From Phenylobacterium sp. Root1290 (GTDB lineage Bacteria > Pseudomonadota > Alphaproteobacteria > Caulobacterales > Caulobacteraceae): a DNA stretch of 64,000 nt. The stretch spans positions 1,192,183 to 1,256,182 of the forward strand of contig NZ_LMEE01000001.1 in the NCBI RefSeq assembly GCF_001425305.1. The letters are read 5' to 3'. Position numbers and translations under genes: made by a program. The notes beneath the pieces are model-generated. The model had not been told where the DNA came from and ran no database searches. It saw only the letters and a list, made by a program, of their open reading frames with translations. Positions within the stretch are counted from its first letter, which is position 1. Each line of letters starts with the position of its first letter. Shown piece by piece: positions 1-7,336 of the stretch.

Positions 1-995
1 TGATGCTGCTGGCGCCGGTCACCCTCGGCGCGGCGACCCTGGCCCCGCGCTCGGTCAACCTGCTGGCGGGGCTGGCCATCGCCGCCTCGGTCATCCTCGC
101 CTTCGTGCATGCGCCGCTGCCGACCCTCGATGGCGTCGCCACCGACCTGCCCGTCGCCTTCATGATCGGCTGCGCCATCGCCAACGTCGCCGGCATCATC
201 GTCATCGCCGGCACCGTGCGTCAGGCCACCGAGGAGTCCTCGCGCATGGCCTTGGCCCTCGACGTCACCCAGGCCGTGCTGGCGCGCGAGCAGCGGCTCT
301 CGGCCCTGGGCGCCCTCGCCGCAGCCGCCGCCCACGAGCTGGGCACGCCGCTGGCGACCATCTCGATCGTCTCCAAGGAGCTGGCCCGCGAGGCGCCGAC
401 CGCCAGCGTCAAGGAGGACGCCGACCTGCTGATCGCCCAGGCCGAGCGCTGCGGCGAGATCCTCCGCCGCCTCACCGACGCGCCCGCCGCGGCCTCCGAC
501 GAGGTCCACGAGCGCATGAGTCTGCTGCAATTGGTGCACGAGGTGATCGAACCGCATGCAGAGGTGAAAGGCGTTCGCGTCGAGGCGATCGTCTCCGGCG
601 CGCCCGGCGTCGCCGCGCCGGACATCTGGCGGATGCCCGAAGTGCTGCACGCCATGACCTCGTTCGTGGAGAACGCGGTCGATTTCGCCGCCTCCGAGGT
701 GCTGGTCACCGTCCGCTTCGACGCCGACATCATCGGCATCGAGGTGCGCGACGACGGCCCCGGCTTCCCGCCGGACGTGCTTTCCAAGCTCGGCGAGCCC
801 TATGTCACAAGCCGTCCGGGCGTCGCCGGCGGCCGCACGGGCCACGTCGGAATGGGTCTTGGCTTCTTCATCGCAAAGACCCTGCTGGAACGAACAGGGG
901 CGACTGTGAATTTCCAGAACGGTAGACCGCGTGGCGCGATCGTCGCGGCGCGATGGCCCCGCGCCCGTATCGAAGTAAAGGCCCCATCCGCGTGA
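1..995 (+). CDS. regB: RegB/PrrB/ActS-type redox sensor histidine kinase, C-terminal part
   Basis: Partial gene: its 5' end lies before the window, and the first visible Met (base 3) is probably internal. The visible 330 residues begin in the last membrane segments. The H-box is AAHELGTPLATI, with the phospho-accepting His at visible residue 111. The sequence QAERCGEILRR carries Cys150, which matches the redox-active cysteine of the RegB family. The N-box (FVENAVDFA, about 222-230) and G-boxes (DDGPGF, about 250; GMGLGFF, about 283) complete the ATPase domain. RegB phosphorylates RegA in response to the redox state of the electron transport chain, and a regA homologue follows 82 bp downstream. 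The quinone-binding loop would lie outside the window and cannot be checked. Confidence 0.9.
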   Translation, partial: MLLAPVTLGAATLAPRSVNLLAGLAIAASVILAFVHAPLPTLDGVATDLPVAFMIGCAIANVAGIIVIAGTVRQATEESSRMALALDVTQAVLAREQRLSALGALAAAAAHELGTPLATISIVSKELAREAPTASVKEDADLLIAQAERCGEILRRLTDAPAAASDEVHERMSLLQLVHEVIEPHAEVKGVRVEAIVSGAPGVAAPDIWRMPEVLHAMTSFVENAVDFAASEVLVTVRFDADIIGIEVRDDGPGFPPDVLSKLGEPYVTSRPGVAGGRTGHVGMGLGFFIAKTLLERTGATVNFQNGRPRGAIVAARWPRARIEVKAPSA

Positions 996-1038
996 AGGCA
1001 CTTGCGGAGCTGCGCCAAGCAGCGACATGATGCCGCAG

Positions 1039-1061
1039 GGGGCGTGTTAAAAGAACGCCCC
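1039..1061 (+). promoter_or_regulatory. hairpin in the regB-regA gap
   Basis: The arms GGGGCGT (1039-1045) and ACGCCCC (1055-1061) enclose an A-rich 9-base loop. The hairpin ends 3 bases before the regA ribosome-binding site CGGAGG (1065-1070). No T-run follows, so it is more likely to set the relative expression of regB and regA, for example as a processing or translation element, than to terminate. The function is inferred. Confidence 0.4.
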
Positions 1062-1076
1062 TATCGGAGGTTGCGC

Positions 1077-1634
1077 ATGACCGATCTCTCCGCCGATATC
1101 GCCGCTCTGCCGGACAGGAGCCTGCTTGTCCTGGATGACGACGCGCCCCTGCGCACACGCCTGGGCCGCGCCCTGGAGCAACGCGGCTTCGAGATCGTGC
1201 TGGTCGGCAGCGTCGCCGAGGCCCTGGCCGCGGTGAAGTCCAGTCCGCCGGCCTACGCCGTGCTCGACATGCGGCTCGAAGACGGCACCGGCCTGAAGGT
1301 CGTTGAGGCCGTGCGTGAGGCGCGAGCCGACGCCAAGGTCGTGATGCTGACCGGCTACGGCAACATCGCCACCGCCGTCGCGGCGGTGAAGTCCGGCGCC
1401 ATCGATTATCTCTCCAAGCCGGCCGACGCCGACGACGTCGCCCGCGCCCTGCTGGCCCGCAAGGACGAGTCCCCCGCCCCGCCGGACAACCCGATGAGCG
1501 CCGACCGCGTGCGTTGGGAGCACATCCAGCGGGTCTACGAGCTCTGCGGCCACAACGTCTCGGAAACCGCCCGGCGGCTGAACATGCACCGCCGCACCCT
1601 GCAGCGCATCCTGGCCAAGCGCGCCCCGCGCTAG
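1077..1634 (+). CDS. regA: RegA/PrrA/ActR-type response regulator
   Basis: A 185-residue response regulator. The start at 1077 is chosen because CGGAGG lies 6 bases upstream; the longer frame to 1002 has no such site. The receiver domain shows the acidic pocket (LVLDDD, 18-22), phospho-acceptor Asp64 in VLDMRLEDG, Thr92 and Lys114. A Fis-type helix-turn-helix occupies about residues 155-181 (NVSETARRLNMHRRTLQR), as is usual in this strongly conserved family. It is the partner of the preceding kinase and in relatives controls respiration, redox balance and carbon or nitrogen use. Its TAG stop shares the palindromic tetranucleotide CTAG (1631-1634) with the stop of the convergent mmcB. Confidence 0.93.
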   Translation: MTDLSADIAALPDRSLLVLDDDAPLRTRLGRALEQRGFEIVLVGSVAEALAAVKSSPPAYAVLDMRLEDGTGLKVVEAVREARADAKVVMLTGYGNIATAVAAVKSGAIDYLSKPADADDVARALLARKDESPAPPDNPMSADRVRWEHIQRVYELCGHNVSETARRLNMHRRTLQRILAKRAPR

Positions 1635-2086
1635 CCTTCCAGCTGCACGGCGGCCACGCCGGCCGCCCGCATCGCCGCCAGCCGGCCGAAGGCGATGGTC
1701 AGCGCCTTGCGCCGGGCCGGGGCCAGCGGCGTCACCGGCGTCTCGCGCAGCACCGCCCCGCCGAACCCGTCGCAGACGATCAGCCCCGGCTCTTCGGGCA
1801 GGATCTCCCGCGGAAACTCCGGCGCCACGGCGAAGGCGAAGCGGTCGCAGTAGGGCAGGTACTCATGCCATTTGCGGTCGACGCGATAGTCCTCGATCCC
1901 CGACTTCACCTCGACGATGGCGATCTCGCCCCGCGGCGACAGCGCCATCAGGTCGGCCCGGCGGCCGTTCGGCAGCGTCACCTCGCTGAGCGGCGCATAG
2001 CCCAGATCGACCAGCAGCCGCGCCGCGCCGCGCGTGACGTTGGCGGTGATCTCCGGCCGGGTGACGGTGACGATGGTGACGTCCAT
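1631..2086 (-). CDS. mmcB: MmcB family DNA repair protein (PD-(D/E)XK fold)
   Basis: A 151-residue protein. A nuclease-like core is visible: GRRADLMAL with Asp45, then IVEVKSG with Glu59 and Lys61, giving the D-(E)xK arrangement of PD-(D/E)XK enzymes. Conserved features such as KWHEYLPYCD and FAFAVAPEFP match the MmcB (formerly DUF1052) family. That family was named in Caulobacter for a role in mitomycin C damage repair. The ATG at 2086 gives the usual family length; a longer in-frame reading through the neighbouring lipocalin region is spurious. It lies downstream of the lipocalin gene on the same strand, 41 bp apart, and shares its stop tetranucleotide with regA. Confidence 0.82.
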   Translation of the reverse strand: MDVTIVTVTRPEITANVTRGAARLLVDLGYAPLSEVTLPNGRRADLMALSPRGEIAIVEVKSGIEDYRVDRKWHEYLPYCDRFAFAVAPEFPREILPEEPGLIVCDGFGGAVLRETPVTPLAPARRKALTIAFGRLAAMRAAGVAAVQLEG

Positions 2087-2127
2087 GCCGAAACCATGTT
2101 CCGGTTTCGTTCGAGGCGCAAGACCCG

Positions 2128-2649
2128 TCAATGGCGGGCGGGCTGCGGGAATTCCAGCCGGCCGATGTCGTAGCCGAGCTGCTTCAGCCGCGTGACCGCC
2201 TGGTTCTTTACGCTCGCCGGCAAGGTCGGGCGCTGCGACATCAGCCACACCGAGCGGCCGCCCGGCGTGCCCAGGATCAGCCAGCCCTGCTCGGGCCGGT
2301 GGTCCAGCACCCAGTATTCCTGGCGGACCAACCCGTTGAAGAAGGTCATCTGCAGCTTGGCGTTGGTCGCGGGGTCGAGCACCTTGGCCCGCGCCTTCCA
2401 CTCCGTCACCGGCGCCGACAGCGAGCCCTTGTGGCAGGCCTGCACGACCGCGAAGCCGTCGCCGGTCCGCTGCCAGTCGGACGTGCCGCCCTGGCAGCCG
2501 GTCTGGATCTTGTTGGGCAGGCGGGCCACCTCGTACCAGCGGCCCATCATCCGGGTCAGCTCGATCTTCTGGGTCGGCGGCGGCGGCGCAGCCATGGCTG
2601 AGCCGGCGACGAGGGCGAAGGCGAGGACCGTGGAAGCAAGTGCGCGCAT
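2128..2649 (-). CDS. Lipocalin family protein (Blc-like), secreted
   Basis: A 173-residue protein starting at 2649. The N-terminus is a clear signal peptide (MRALASTVLAFALVAGSAMA, cleavage near residue 20). The lipocalin signature GRWYEVARLP starts at residue 36, and the later strand WLILGTPGGR also fits the Blc/ApoD group. There is no lipobox cysteine at the cleavage site, so unlike E. coli Blc it is probably periplasmic rather than outer-membrane anchored. Family members bind small hydrophobic ligands such as lyso-phospholipids. Cysteines at about residue 52 and further on could form a disulphide. The ligand is unknown. Confidence 0.82.
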   Translation of the reverse strand: MRALASTVLAFALVAGSAMAAPPPPTQKIELTRMMGRWYEVARLPNKIQTGCQGGTSDWQRTGDGFAVVQACHKGSLSAPVTEWKARAKVLDPATNAKLQMTFFNGLVRQEYWVLDHRPEQGWLILGTPGGRSVWLMSQRPTLPASVKNQAVTRLKQLGYDIGRLEFPQPARH

Positions 2650-2679
2650 GACTGACGAATGATCTCGTTGGAATCGGCA

Positions 2680-2705
2680 AGGCCCGCGAAATCTCCCGCG
2701 GGCCT
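2680..2705 (-). terminator. terminator-like hairpin downstream of the first di-iron gene
   Basis: Perfect 9-bp arms AGGCCCGCG and CGCGGGCCT flank an 8-base loop, 46 bp after the stop of the 2751-3881 gene. There is no strong T-run, so Rho-independent activity is uncertain. Confidence 0.5.
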
Positions 2706-2750
2706 CCACGCAATATCAACGCAAATCTTGGCCGTTCCGCGGCGCGCCGT

Positions 2751-3881
2751 CTACTCCGCCGCCAGGGTCACGCTGGCCGCGACCCGGTCCTTGAAGTTGA
2801 TCTTCTGGAGGTACTTGATCCCCTCCTCGGCGATGTCGTCGCCGACCATCCGGTCGCCTTCCGCCTTCAGCTCCTCCATGTCGACATACATGCCGTAGAA
2901 GGCGCGCGTGCGGTCGGTGATGATCCCGGCGTTCAGCAGCGTCTTGATCAGCACCCGGAAGATGTTGGTGCTTTCCTTCATGTCCTCGCGGCGGACCTCG
3001 TCCGTGGCGATCAGCTGGATCTCCTCCAGCACCCTGGCCGGGTCGAGCCCGAACTCCTCGTAGAGCGCGACCTGCTCGCTGGGCGAGACCAGGTTGAACA
3101 GCAGCACCTGGAAGCAGTGCGCGGCCCAGTCCTCGACGATGTTGTGCTCGGCCGGCGTCAGCTTCGGGATGGTGCGATCGGCCCAGATCTTCCCGAACTT
3201 GTGGTGGAAGGCCTCGTCGGTCATCACCAGCTGCATCAGCTGACGGCCCAGCGGGTCGTTGAGCTTCTGGTAGAAGGTCGCGAAGGCGCCCATGGCCAGG
3301 CCCTCGACCAGCATCTGCATGCCGATGATCTTCTTGTAGACCTCGGGGCTGCCGATGATGTCGACCAGCAGGTCCTGCAGCACCTTGCTGCACTGGATCG
3401 GCCGGCCCCAGCGGGCCTTGATGTACTTGGCGAAGGCGGTGACGTGCCGGGCTTCTTCGCGGGTCTGGTTGGCGGCGTATTCCTGCGCGCCCTGGTCCAG
3501 CAGCACGTGGCACAGGCTGGCCGACAGGTTCAGCGCGCCCTGCTCGCCGTGCAGGATCGAGGAGAACGAATAGAGCAGCGACTTGTTGACGAACTGCGCC
3601 CGCAGCTCGGGCGTATTCAGCTTGGCCTTCACATAGTCGGTGTGCAGCGCGACGTTCAGGTCCTCGCTGACCAACGGCTGGCTCTGCATGTCCCAGGGGG
3701 CCGAGAAGTCGATGTACTTCGGGTCGAGCGGATCCCAGAAGTGGTCGTGCGTCGCCGAGATGATCTTGTCGAAGGCGCTCGAGCGGTTGTTGTACCGGTC
3801 AAGGTCCAGCATCGACTCGAAGTCGTCCGGCGCCACGGCGTCGTAGAGGATGTCCTTGGTGATGTTGCCGTCAGCGGCCAT
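2751..3881 (-). CDS. Ferritin-like/R2-like di-iron protein, paralogue A
   Basis: A 376-residue soluble protein. The start at 3881 has an AGGGAG ribosome-binding site; upstream codons to 3965 lack one. Six candidate metal ligands follow the pattern of ribonucleotide-reductase R2-like and AurF-type di-iron enzymes: Glu113 (HGEQGA), Glu143 and His146 (EEARH), Glu193 (LVEGLAMG), Glu223 and His226 (DEAFHH). A close paralogue lies at 4599-5729 with all six at the same residue numbers. The substrate is not evident; hydroxylation, desaturation or N-oxygenation are all possible for this fold. A palindromic site (3958-3971) about 77 bp upstream is shared with the paralogue and with the fdr-fdx operon. 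Confidence 0.75.
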   Translation of the reverse strand: MAADGNITKDILYDAVAPDDFESMLDLDRYNNRSSAFDKIISATHDHFWDPLDPKYIDFSAPWDMQSQPLVSEDLNVALHTDYVKAKLNTPELRAQFVNKSLLYSFSSILHGEQGALNLSASLCHVLLDQGAQEYAANQTREEARHVTAFAKYIKARWGRPIQCSKVLQDLLVDIIGSPEVYKKIIGMQMLVEGLAMGAFATFYQKLNDPLGRQLMQLVMTDEAFHHKFGKIWADRTIPKLTPAEHNIVEDWAAHCFQVLLFNLVSPSEQVALYEEFGLDPARVLEEIQLIATDEVRREDMKESTNIFRVLIKTLLNAGIITDRTRAFYGMYVDMEELKAEGDRMVGDDIAEEGIKYLQKINFKDRVAASVTLAAE

Positions 3882-3957
3882 GACGTCTCTCCCTGAGCCC
3901 TGATCCCGAGCTTTGGACGAAACACCAACACCGATGTTCCGGAGCGTCAAAGGAAAA

Positions 3958-3971
3958 TGACGCACCCGTCA
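3958..3971. promoter_or_regulatory. TGACG-N4-CGTCA operator-like palindrome, site 1
   Basis: TGACG CACC CGTCA. On the coding (minus) strand a TTGACG box (3950-3945) follows after 7 bp, so the palindrome would sit immediately upstream of a -35 element of the di-iron A gene. The flanks GGAAAA and AAATTTG resemble those of sites 2 and 3. The binding protein is unknown. Confidence 0.6.
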
Positions 3972-4007
3972 AATTTGTAATGATCGCCGATAAGCCAGGC
4001 CGCGGAG

Positions 4008-4331
4008 CTAGGCCGCGCGCGGCCCCAGCAGGATGATCCCCGCCCCGGCGATGCACACCGCCGCCCCGATCAGGTCCCAGCGGTCGGGACGTACCCCCTC
4101 CACCGCCAGCAGCCAGACCAGCGAGGCGGCGACATAGATCCCGCCATAGGCCGCATAGGCCCGCCCCGCCGCCGCCGCGTCGACCAGGGTCAACAGCCAG
4201 GCGAACGCGATCAGGCTGGCGATCCCCGGCACGATCCACCAGACCGGCTTGCCCTCGCGCAGCCACATCCAGAACGAGAAGCACCCGGCGATCTCGGCGG
4301 CGGCGGCGGCGATGTAGACGATGGCGGTCAT
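4008..4331 (-). CDS. ynfA: YnfA family small multidrug-resistance-like membrane protein
   Basis: A 107-residue protein with four predicted membrane helices. It matches the UPF0060/YnfA family: N-terminal [19 protein letters not shown], central [19 protein letters not shown] and C-terminal [17 protein letters not shown]. YnfA proteins resemble small multidrug-resistance exporters in topology, but their physiological substrate is not well established. It stands between the two paralogous di-iron genes on the same strand. The 267-bp region upstream of it contains a dispersed repeat and the terminator of the second di-iron gene, so it probably has its own promoter there. Confidence 0.88.
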   Translation of the reverse strand: MTAIVYIAAAAAEIAGCFSFWMWLREGKPVWWIVPGIASLIAFAWLLTLVDAAAAGRAYAAYGGIYVAASLVWLLAVEGVRPDRWDLIGAAVCIAGAGIILLGPRAA

Positions 4332-4387
4332 GGGGGGAGATGGCCGCATCAAGCCGCCAAGCACAACCACTCCCGCGACCCCACAGC

Positions 4388-4522
4388 TGTCATCCCGGTT
4401 TCGGCGCAGCCGAAGACCGGGACCCATGAACACCCAATGGTGAAGGTGGCGGCTCGGCCTAGCCATCCGCGCGATCATGAGCGCGAATGGGTCCCGGTCT
4501 TGCTTCGCAAACCGGGATGACA
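4388..4522. repeat. dispersed palindromic intergenic repeat, copy 1
   Basis: A 135-bp element bounded by the inverted repeat TGTCATCCCGG / CCGGGATGACA. Each half folds into its own hairpin: CCCGGTTTCGG with CCGAAGACCGGG on the left, CCCGGTCTTGC with GCAAACCGGG on the right. The inner arms GGGACCCAT and ATGGGTCCC also pair. A second copy with the same ends and inner arms is at 24799-24940. It carries no gene; it looks like a non-autonomous, miniature-element-like or REP-type repeat. Confidence 0.8.
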
Positions 4523-4540
4523 CCGCCCCCCAAACGCAAA

Positions 4541-4569
4541 CGGCGCTCCAGCCAGAGACCGGAGCGCCG
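4541..4569 (-). terminator. intrinsic terminator of the second di-iron gene
   Basis: Arms CGGCGCTCC (4541-4549) and GGAGCGCCG (4561-4569) pair perfectly over 9 bp with an 11-base loop. On the minus strand the stem is followed by TTTGCGTTT. It lies 30 bp after the stop of the 4599-5729 gene. Confidence 0.75.
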
Positions 4570-4598
4570 TTCTTACGCGCGACTGTGCGGGTCGCTTG

Positions 4599-5729
4599 TT
4601 ACTCCGCGGCGATCGAGATCGTGCTCGCCAGGCGGTCCTTGAAGTTGATCTCCTGGAGGTACTTGATCCCCTCCTCGGCGATGTCGTCGCCGACCATCCG
4701 GTCGCCTTCGCCGCGCAGTTCCTCGATGTCCACGTACATCGCGTAGAACGCCTTGGTGCGGTCGGTGATGATGCCGGCGTTCAGCAGGGTCTTCACCAGC
4801 ACCCGGAAGATGTTGGTCTGTTCCTTCATGTTCTCGCGGCGGGTCTCGTCGGTGACCATGGCGGCCATCTCGGCGATCACCTTGTCCGGATCCAGGCCGA
4901 ACTCCTCATAGAGGTCGCGCTGCTGGCTGGGCGAAACCAGGTTGAACAGCAGCGTCTGGAAGCAGTGCGCGGCCCAGGTCTCGATGATCTCGTGCTCGGC
5001 CTCGCTCAGGTGCGGGATGGTCCGGTCGGCCCAGATCTTCCCGAACTTGTGGTGGAAGGCCTCGTCGGTCATGACGAGTTGCAGGAGCTTCTTCCCCATC
5101 GGGTCGCGGATGTTGTTGAAGAAGGTCGCGAAGGCGCCCATGGCCAGGCCCTCGACCAGCATCTGCATGCCGATGATCTTCTTGTAGACCTCCGGGCTGC
5201 CGATGATGTCGACCAGCAGGGTCTTCAGGGTCGGGCCGCATTCGACCGGACGGCCCCAGCGCGCCTTGATGTACTTGGCGAAGGCGGTGACGTGACGCGC
5301 TTCTTCACGGGTCTGGTTGGCGGCGTATTCCTGCGCGCCCTGGTCCTTCAGCACGTGGCAGAGGCTGGCCGATAGGTTCAGCGCGCCCTGCTCGCCATGC
5401 AGGATCGAGGAGAACGAGCGCAGCGCCGACTGGTTGGCGAACCGCACGCGGGTCTTCCAGTCGGTCAGGTGGTTGGAGACGTAGTCCGTCGACAGCGAGA
5501 TGATCATCTCCTCGGGGAGGAGCATCTCGTTTTCCATGTCGAACGGCTCGTCGAAGTCGATGTACTTCTTGTCCAGCGGATCCCAGAAGTGGTCGTGCGT
5601 CGCCGAGATGATCTTGTCGAAGGCCGTCGAGCGGGCGTTGTAGCGGTCCAGCTCCAGCATCGACTCGAAGTCGTCCGGCGCGACCGCGTCGTAGATAACG
5701 TCCTTGGTGATATTGCCGTCGGCGGCCAT
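4599..5729 (-). CDS. Ferritin-like/R2-like di-iron protein, paralogue B
   Basis: 376 residues, the same length as paralogue A. The start at 5729 is supported by AGGAGGAAG just upstream. Residues 1-56 and 105-160 are nearly identical to paralogue A, while about 57-104 and 160-215 diverge, which suggests different substrate or partner surfaces around a conserved metal centre. Ligand candidates Glu113, Glu143/His146, Glu193 and Glu223/His226 are all present. Its promoter region carries the same palindrome (5821-5834) and the same following sequence as paralogue A. The gene ends at an intrinsic terminator (4541-4569), so it is monocistronic. Function is unknown beyond the fold; it may form a hetero- or homodimer with paralogue A. 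Confidence 0.75.
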   Translation of the reverse strand: MAADGNITKDVIYDAVAPDDFESMLELDRYNARSTAFDKIISATHDHFWDPLDKKYIDFDEPFDMENEMLLPEEMIISLSTDYVSNHLTDWKTRVRFANQSALRSFSSILHGEQGALNLSASLCHVLKDQGAQEYAANQTREEARHVTAFAKYIKARWGRPVECGPTLKTLLVDIIGSPEVYKKIIGMQMLVEGLAMGAFATFFNNIRDPMGKKLLQLVMTDEAFHHKFGKIWADRTIPHLSEAEHEIIETWAAHCFQTLLFNLVSPSQQRDLYEEFGLDPDKVIAEMAAMVTDETRRENMKEQTNIFRVLVKTLLNAGIITDRTKAFYAMYVDIEELRGEGDRMVGDDIAEEGIKYLQEINFKDRLASTISIAAE

Positions 5730-5820
5730 CGGCTCTTCCTCCTGACAAGGCGCACGAAAGCGCCCGCTGTTTCCTCGTTGGGAAAAGCCTCTCAAGAGAA
5801 CGGCGATCAGTCAAGGAAAA

Positions 5821-5834
5821 TGACGGCGGCGTCA
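5821..5834. promoter_or_regulatory. TGACG-N4-CGTCA operator-like palindrome, site 2
   Basis: TGACG GCGG CGTCA, about 92 bp upstream of the di-iron B start. On the minus strand the string GTCATTTTCCTTGAC is shared with site 1 apart from one extra T there. The putative -35 TTGACT (5814-5809) follows after 6 bp. The site also lies in the divergent gap before the gene at 5941. Confidence 0.6.
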
Positions 5835-5940
5835 CTTTTGCGAGCGACTGTCAGTTCAGGCGCCCGCCAGCGGCGCTCGCGCGTTCTCCATTCCAAGGCG
5901 AGCGGACCGATCCGCCGCCGGGATCAGAGAGGAAGCCCGG

Positions 5941-6258
5941 ATGCGTATGCTTCTGAGAGTGTCCATTCCCGTGGAGGCTGGGAACGCCGCGGCTCAGGCC
6001 GGAACCCTGGGGCCGACCATCGAGCGGATCGTGGCGGGGCTCAAACCCGAGGCGGCCTACTTCCATTCCGACGACCACGGCCAGCGGTCGGCCATCATTG
6101 TGTTCGACATGACCGAGACCTCGCAGATCCCGGCCATCGCCGAGCCATGGTTCCTGGCCTTCGACGCCCAGGTCTCTCTGCAGCCGGTCATGACCCCGCA
6201 GGACCTCACCGCCGCCGGCCCGTCCATCGCCGCGGCGGTCGAGGCGTACGGAGTCTAG
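5941..6258 (+). CDS. Small conserved hypothetical protein (DUF3303-like)
   Basis: A 105-residue soluble protein with AGAGGAAG ribosome-binding sequence 5-12 bases before the ATG. The alternating strand/helix pattern (MRMLLRVSIPVEAGN, then KPEAAYFHSDDHGQRSAIIVFDM, then IAEPWFLAFDAQVSLQPVM) suggests a ferredoxin-like alpha/beta fold, as in DUF3303 and similar dimeric barrel proteins. The IAEPWF segment is typical of a family often annotated only as hypothetical. I recognise no catalytic residues. It is divergent from the di-iron B gene and ends in a CTAG tetranucleotide shared with the stop of the convergent metallopeptidase gene. Function unknown. Confidence 0.7.
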   Translation: MRMLLRVSIPVEAGNAAAQAGTLGPTIERIVAGLKPEAAYFHSDDHGQRSAIIVFDMTETSQIPAIAEPWFLAFDAQVSLQPVMTPQDLTAAGPSIAAAVEAYGV

Positions 6259-6662
6259 TCCGCCGCGTCCTCGATGGCGTGGATGTCGTCGTCGCTGAGC
6301 CCGAAGTGGTGGCCGATCTCGTGCACCAGCACGTGGCTGACCAGTTCGGCCAGGGTCACGTCGCCCCGCTCGGCCCACTCGTCCAGGATCGCGCGGCGAT
6401 AGAGGAAGATCCGGCTCGGCCCCGGCGAGGGGTCGAGCACGGAGCGGTGGCCGATGTGCACGCCGCTGTAGAGGCCCGACAGGTCGAACGGGTTCTCGAT
6501 GCCCAGTTCGTCCAGCACCTCGTCGGCGGCGAAGTCGTCGACCCGGAAGATCACGTCCCCGGTCAGCTTGCGGAAATCGGCCGGCAGGGCCGCGAAGGCG
6601 GCCTCGGCCAGGGCGGCGAGGTCGTCGAGGGAGGGCGCGCGGCCCGCATAAGGATCACTCAT
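6255..6662 (-). CDS. Metallopeptidase family protein (minimal zincin)
   Basis: A 135-residue protein with the zinc motif HEIGHHFGLSDDD near residues 114-126: HExxH plus a downstream Asp as probable third ligand. This matches the small zincin family formerly called DUF1025. Family members are single-domain, cytoplasmic and of unknown physiological substrate. No signal peptide is present. It starts at 6662, overlapping by 8 bp the end of the upstream gene at 6655-7245, so the two are probably translationally coupled. It shares its stop tetranucleotide CTAG with the gene at 5941-6258. Confidence 0.82.
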   Translation of the reverse strand: MSDPYAGRAPSLDDLAALAEAAFAALPADFRKLTGDVIFRVDDFAADEVLDELGIENPFDLSGLYSGVHIGHRSVLDPSPGPSRIFLYRRAILDEWAERGDVTLAELVSHVLVHEIGHHFGLSDDDIHAIEDAAD

Positions 6663-7245
6663 CAGGCACGACTATATGGGGAGCCTCGGGCAGGCGCGTC
6701 TCAAAAAGCCCGATGTCCAGCGGCTGCTGCGGCTTCACCGCCCGCAGCGGTTGGCGGGTCAGCGCCCGCAGGGCGTCGGTGTCCATCTCGTCGCCGCCCT
6801 TGCGGCGGGCATGGCGGGCCTGGGTGTCGACGGCGTGACGCTGCGGGGCGCCGCCGATCCGCCAATAGGAGATCATCGCCTGCCAGACGGTCGCCGGCGG
6901 CGCGGGCGGAGCCGGCCAGCGATGGCCGTCCTTGAAGGTCGGCTGCACGGGCGCCGGCGCGCGGCGGCGCTTGCCGGACTGCGGCGCGACCTGTTCGACC
7001 AGGGTGATGAAGCGGTCCTCGGCGCTCAGGGTGACGATCCGGCCCGGCCGGTCGTCCTCGACCTTGCCGGCCAGGGCGTCCAGCGCCGCGTCGCGGCTGG
7101 CGTAGGTCGGGCCGATCGCCTCGGTGACGAAGGCCACGGCCTGGCCGGCCGCCAGCGCCGCCTCGCGCTCGCGCGCCGCCCGCCCGCTTGGCGTGGCGAA
7201 GGCCTGGCCCGCATCGGCGGCCACGGGGTACAGGATCGCGGTCAT
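6655..7245 (-). CDS. Hypothetical protein
   Basis: A 196-residue protein not recognised from motifs. Residues 1-85 look compact and mixed alpha/beta (MTAILYPVAADAGQAF..., then AVAFVTEAIGPTYASRDAALDAL). Residues 90-125 are a Pro/Ala/basic linker, followed by WQAMISYWRIG and a basic stretch near 145. The pattern suggests a small N-terminal domain plus a disordered, possibly nucleic-acid- or protein-binding tail. It overlaps the zincin gene by 8 bp, which hints at a shared role, and is divergent from divL across 91 bp. The long antisense frame covering divL on this strand is not part of it. Confidence 0.68.
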   Translation of the reverse strand: MTAILYPVAADAGQAFATPSGRAAREREAALAAGQAVAFVTEAIGPTYASRDAALDALAGKVEDDRPGRIVTLSAEDRFITLVEQVAPQSGKRRRAPAPVQPTFKDGHRWPAPPAPPATVWQAMISYWRIGGAPQRHAVDTQARHARRKGGDEMDTDALRALTRQPLRAVKPQQPLDIGLFETRLPEAPHIVVPDE

Positions 7246-7336
7246 AACCTCCCGATCATCGCCGAAATGCGCGGACCAAACTATGGTCGCTTGAGATGAT
7301 TCGCCGTCTTCGACGACCTGCGGCGACGGAGCGCCG

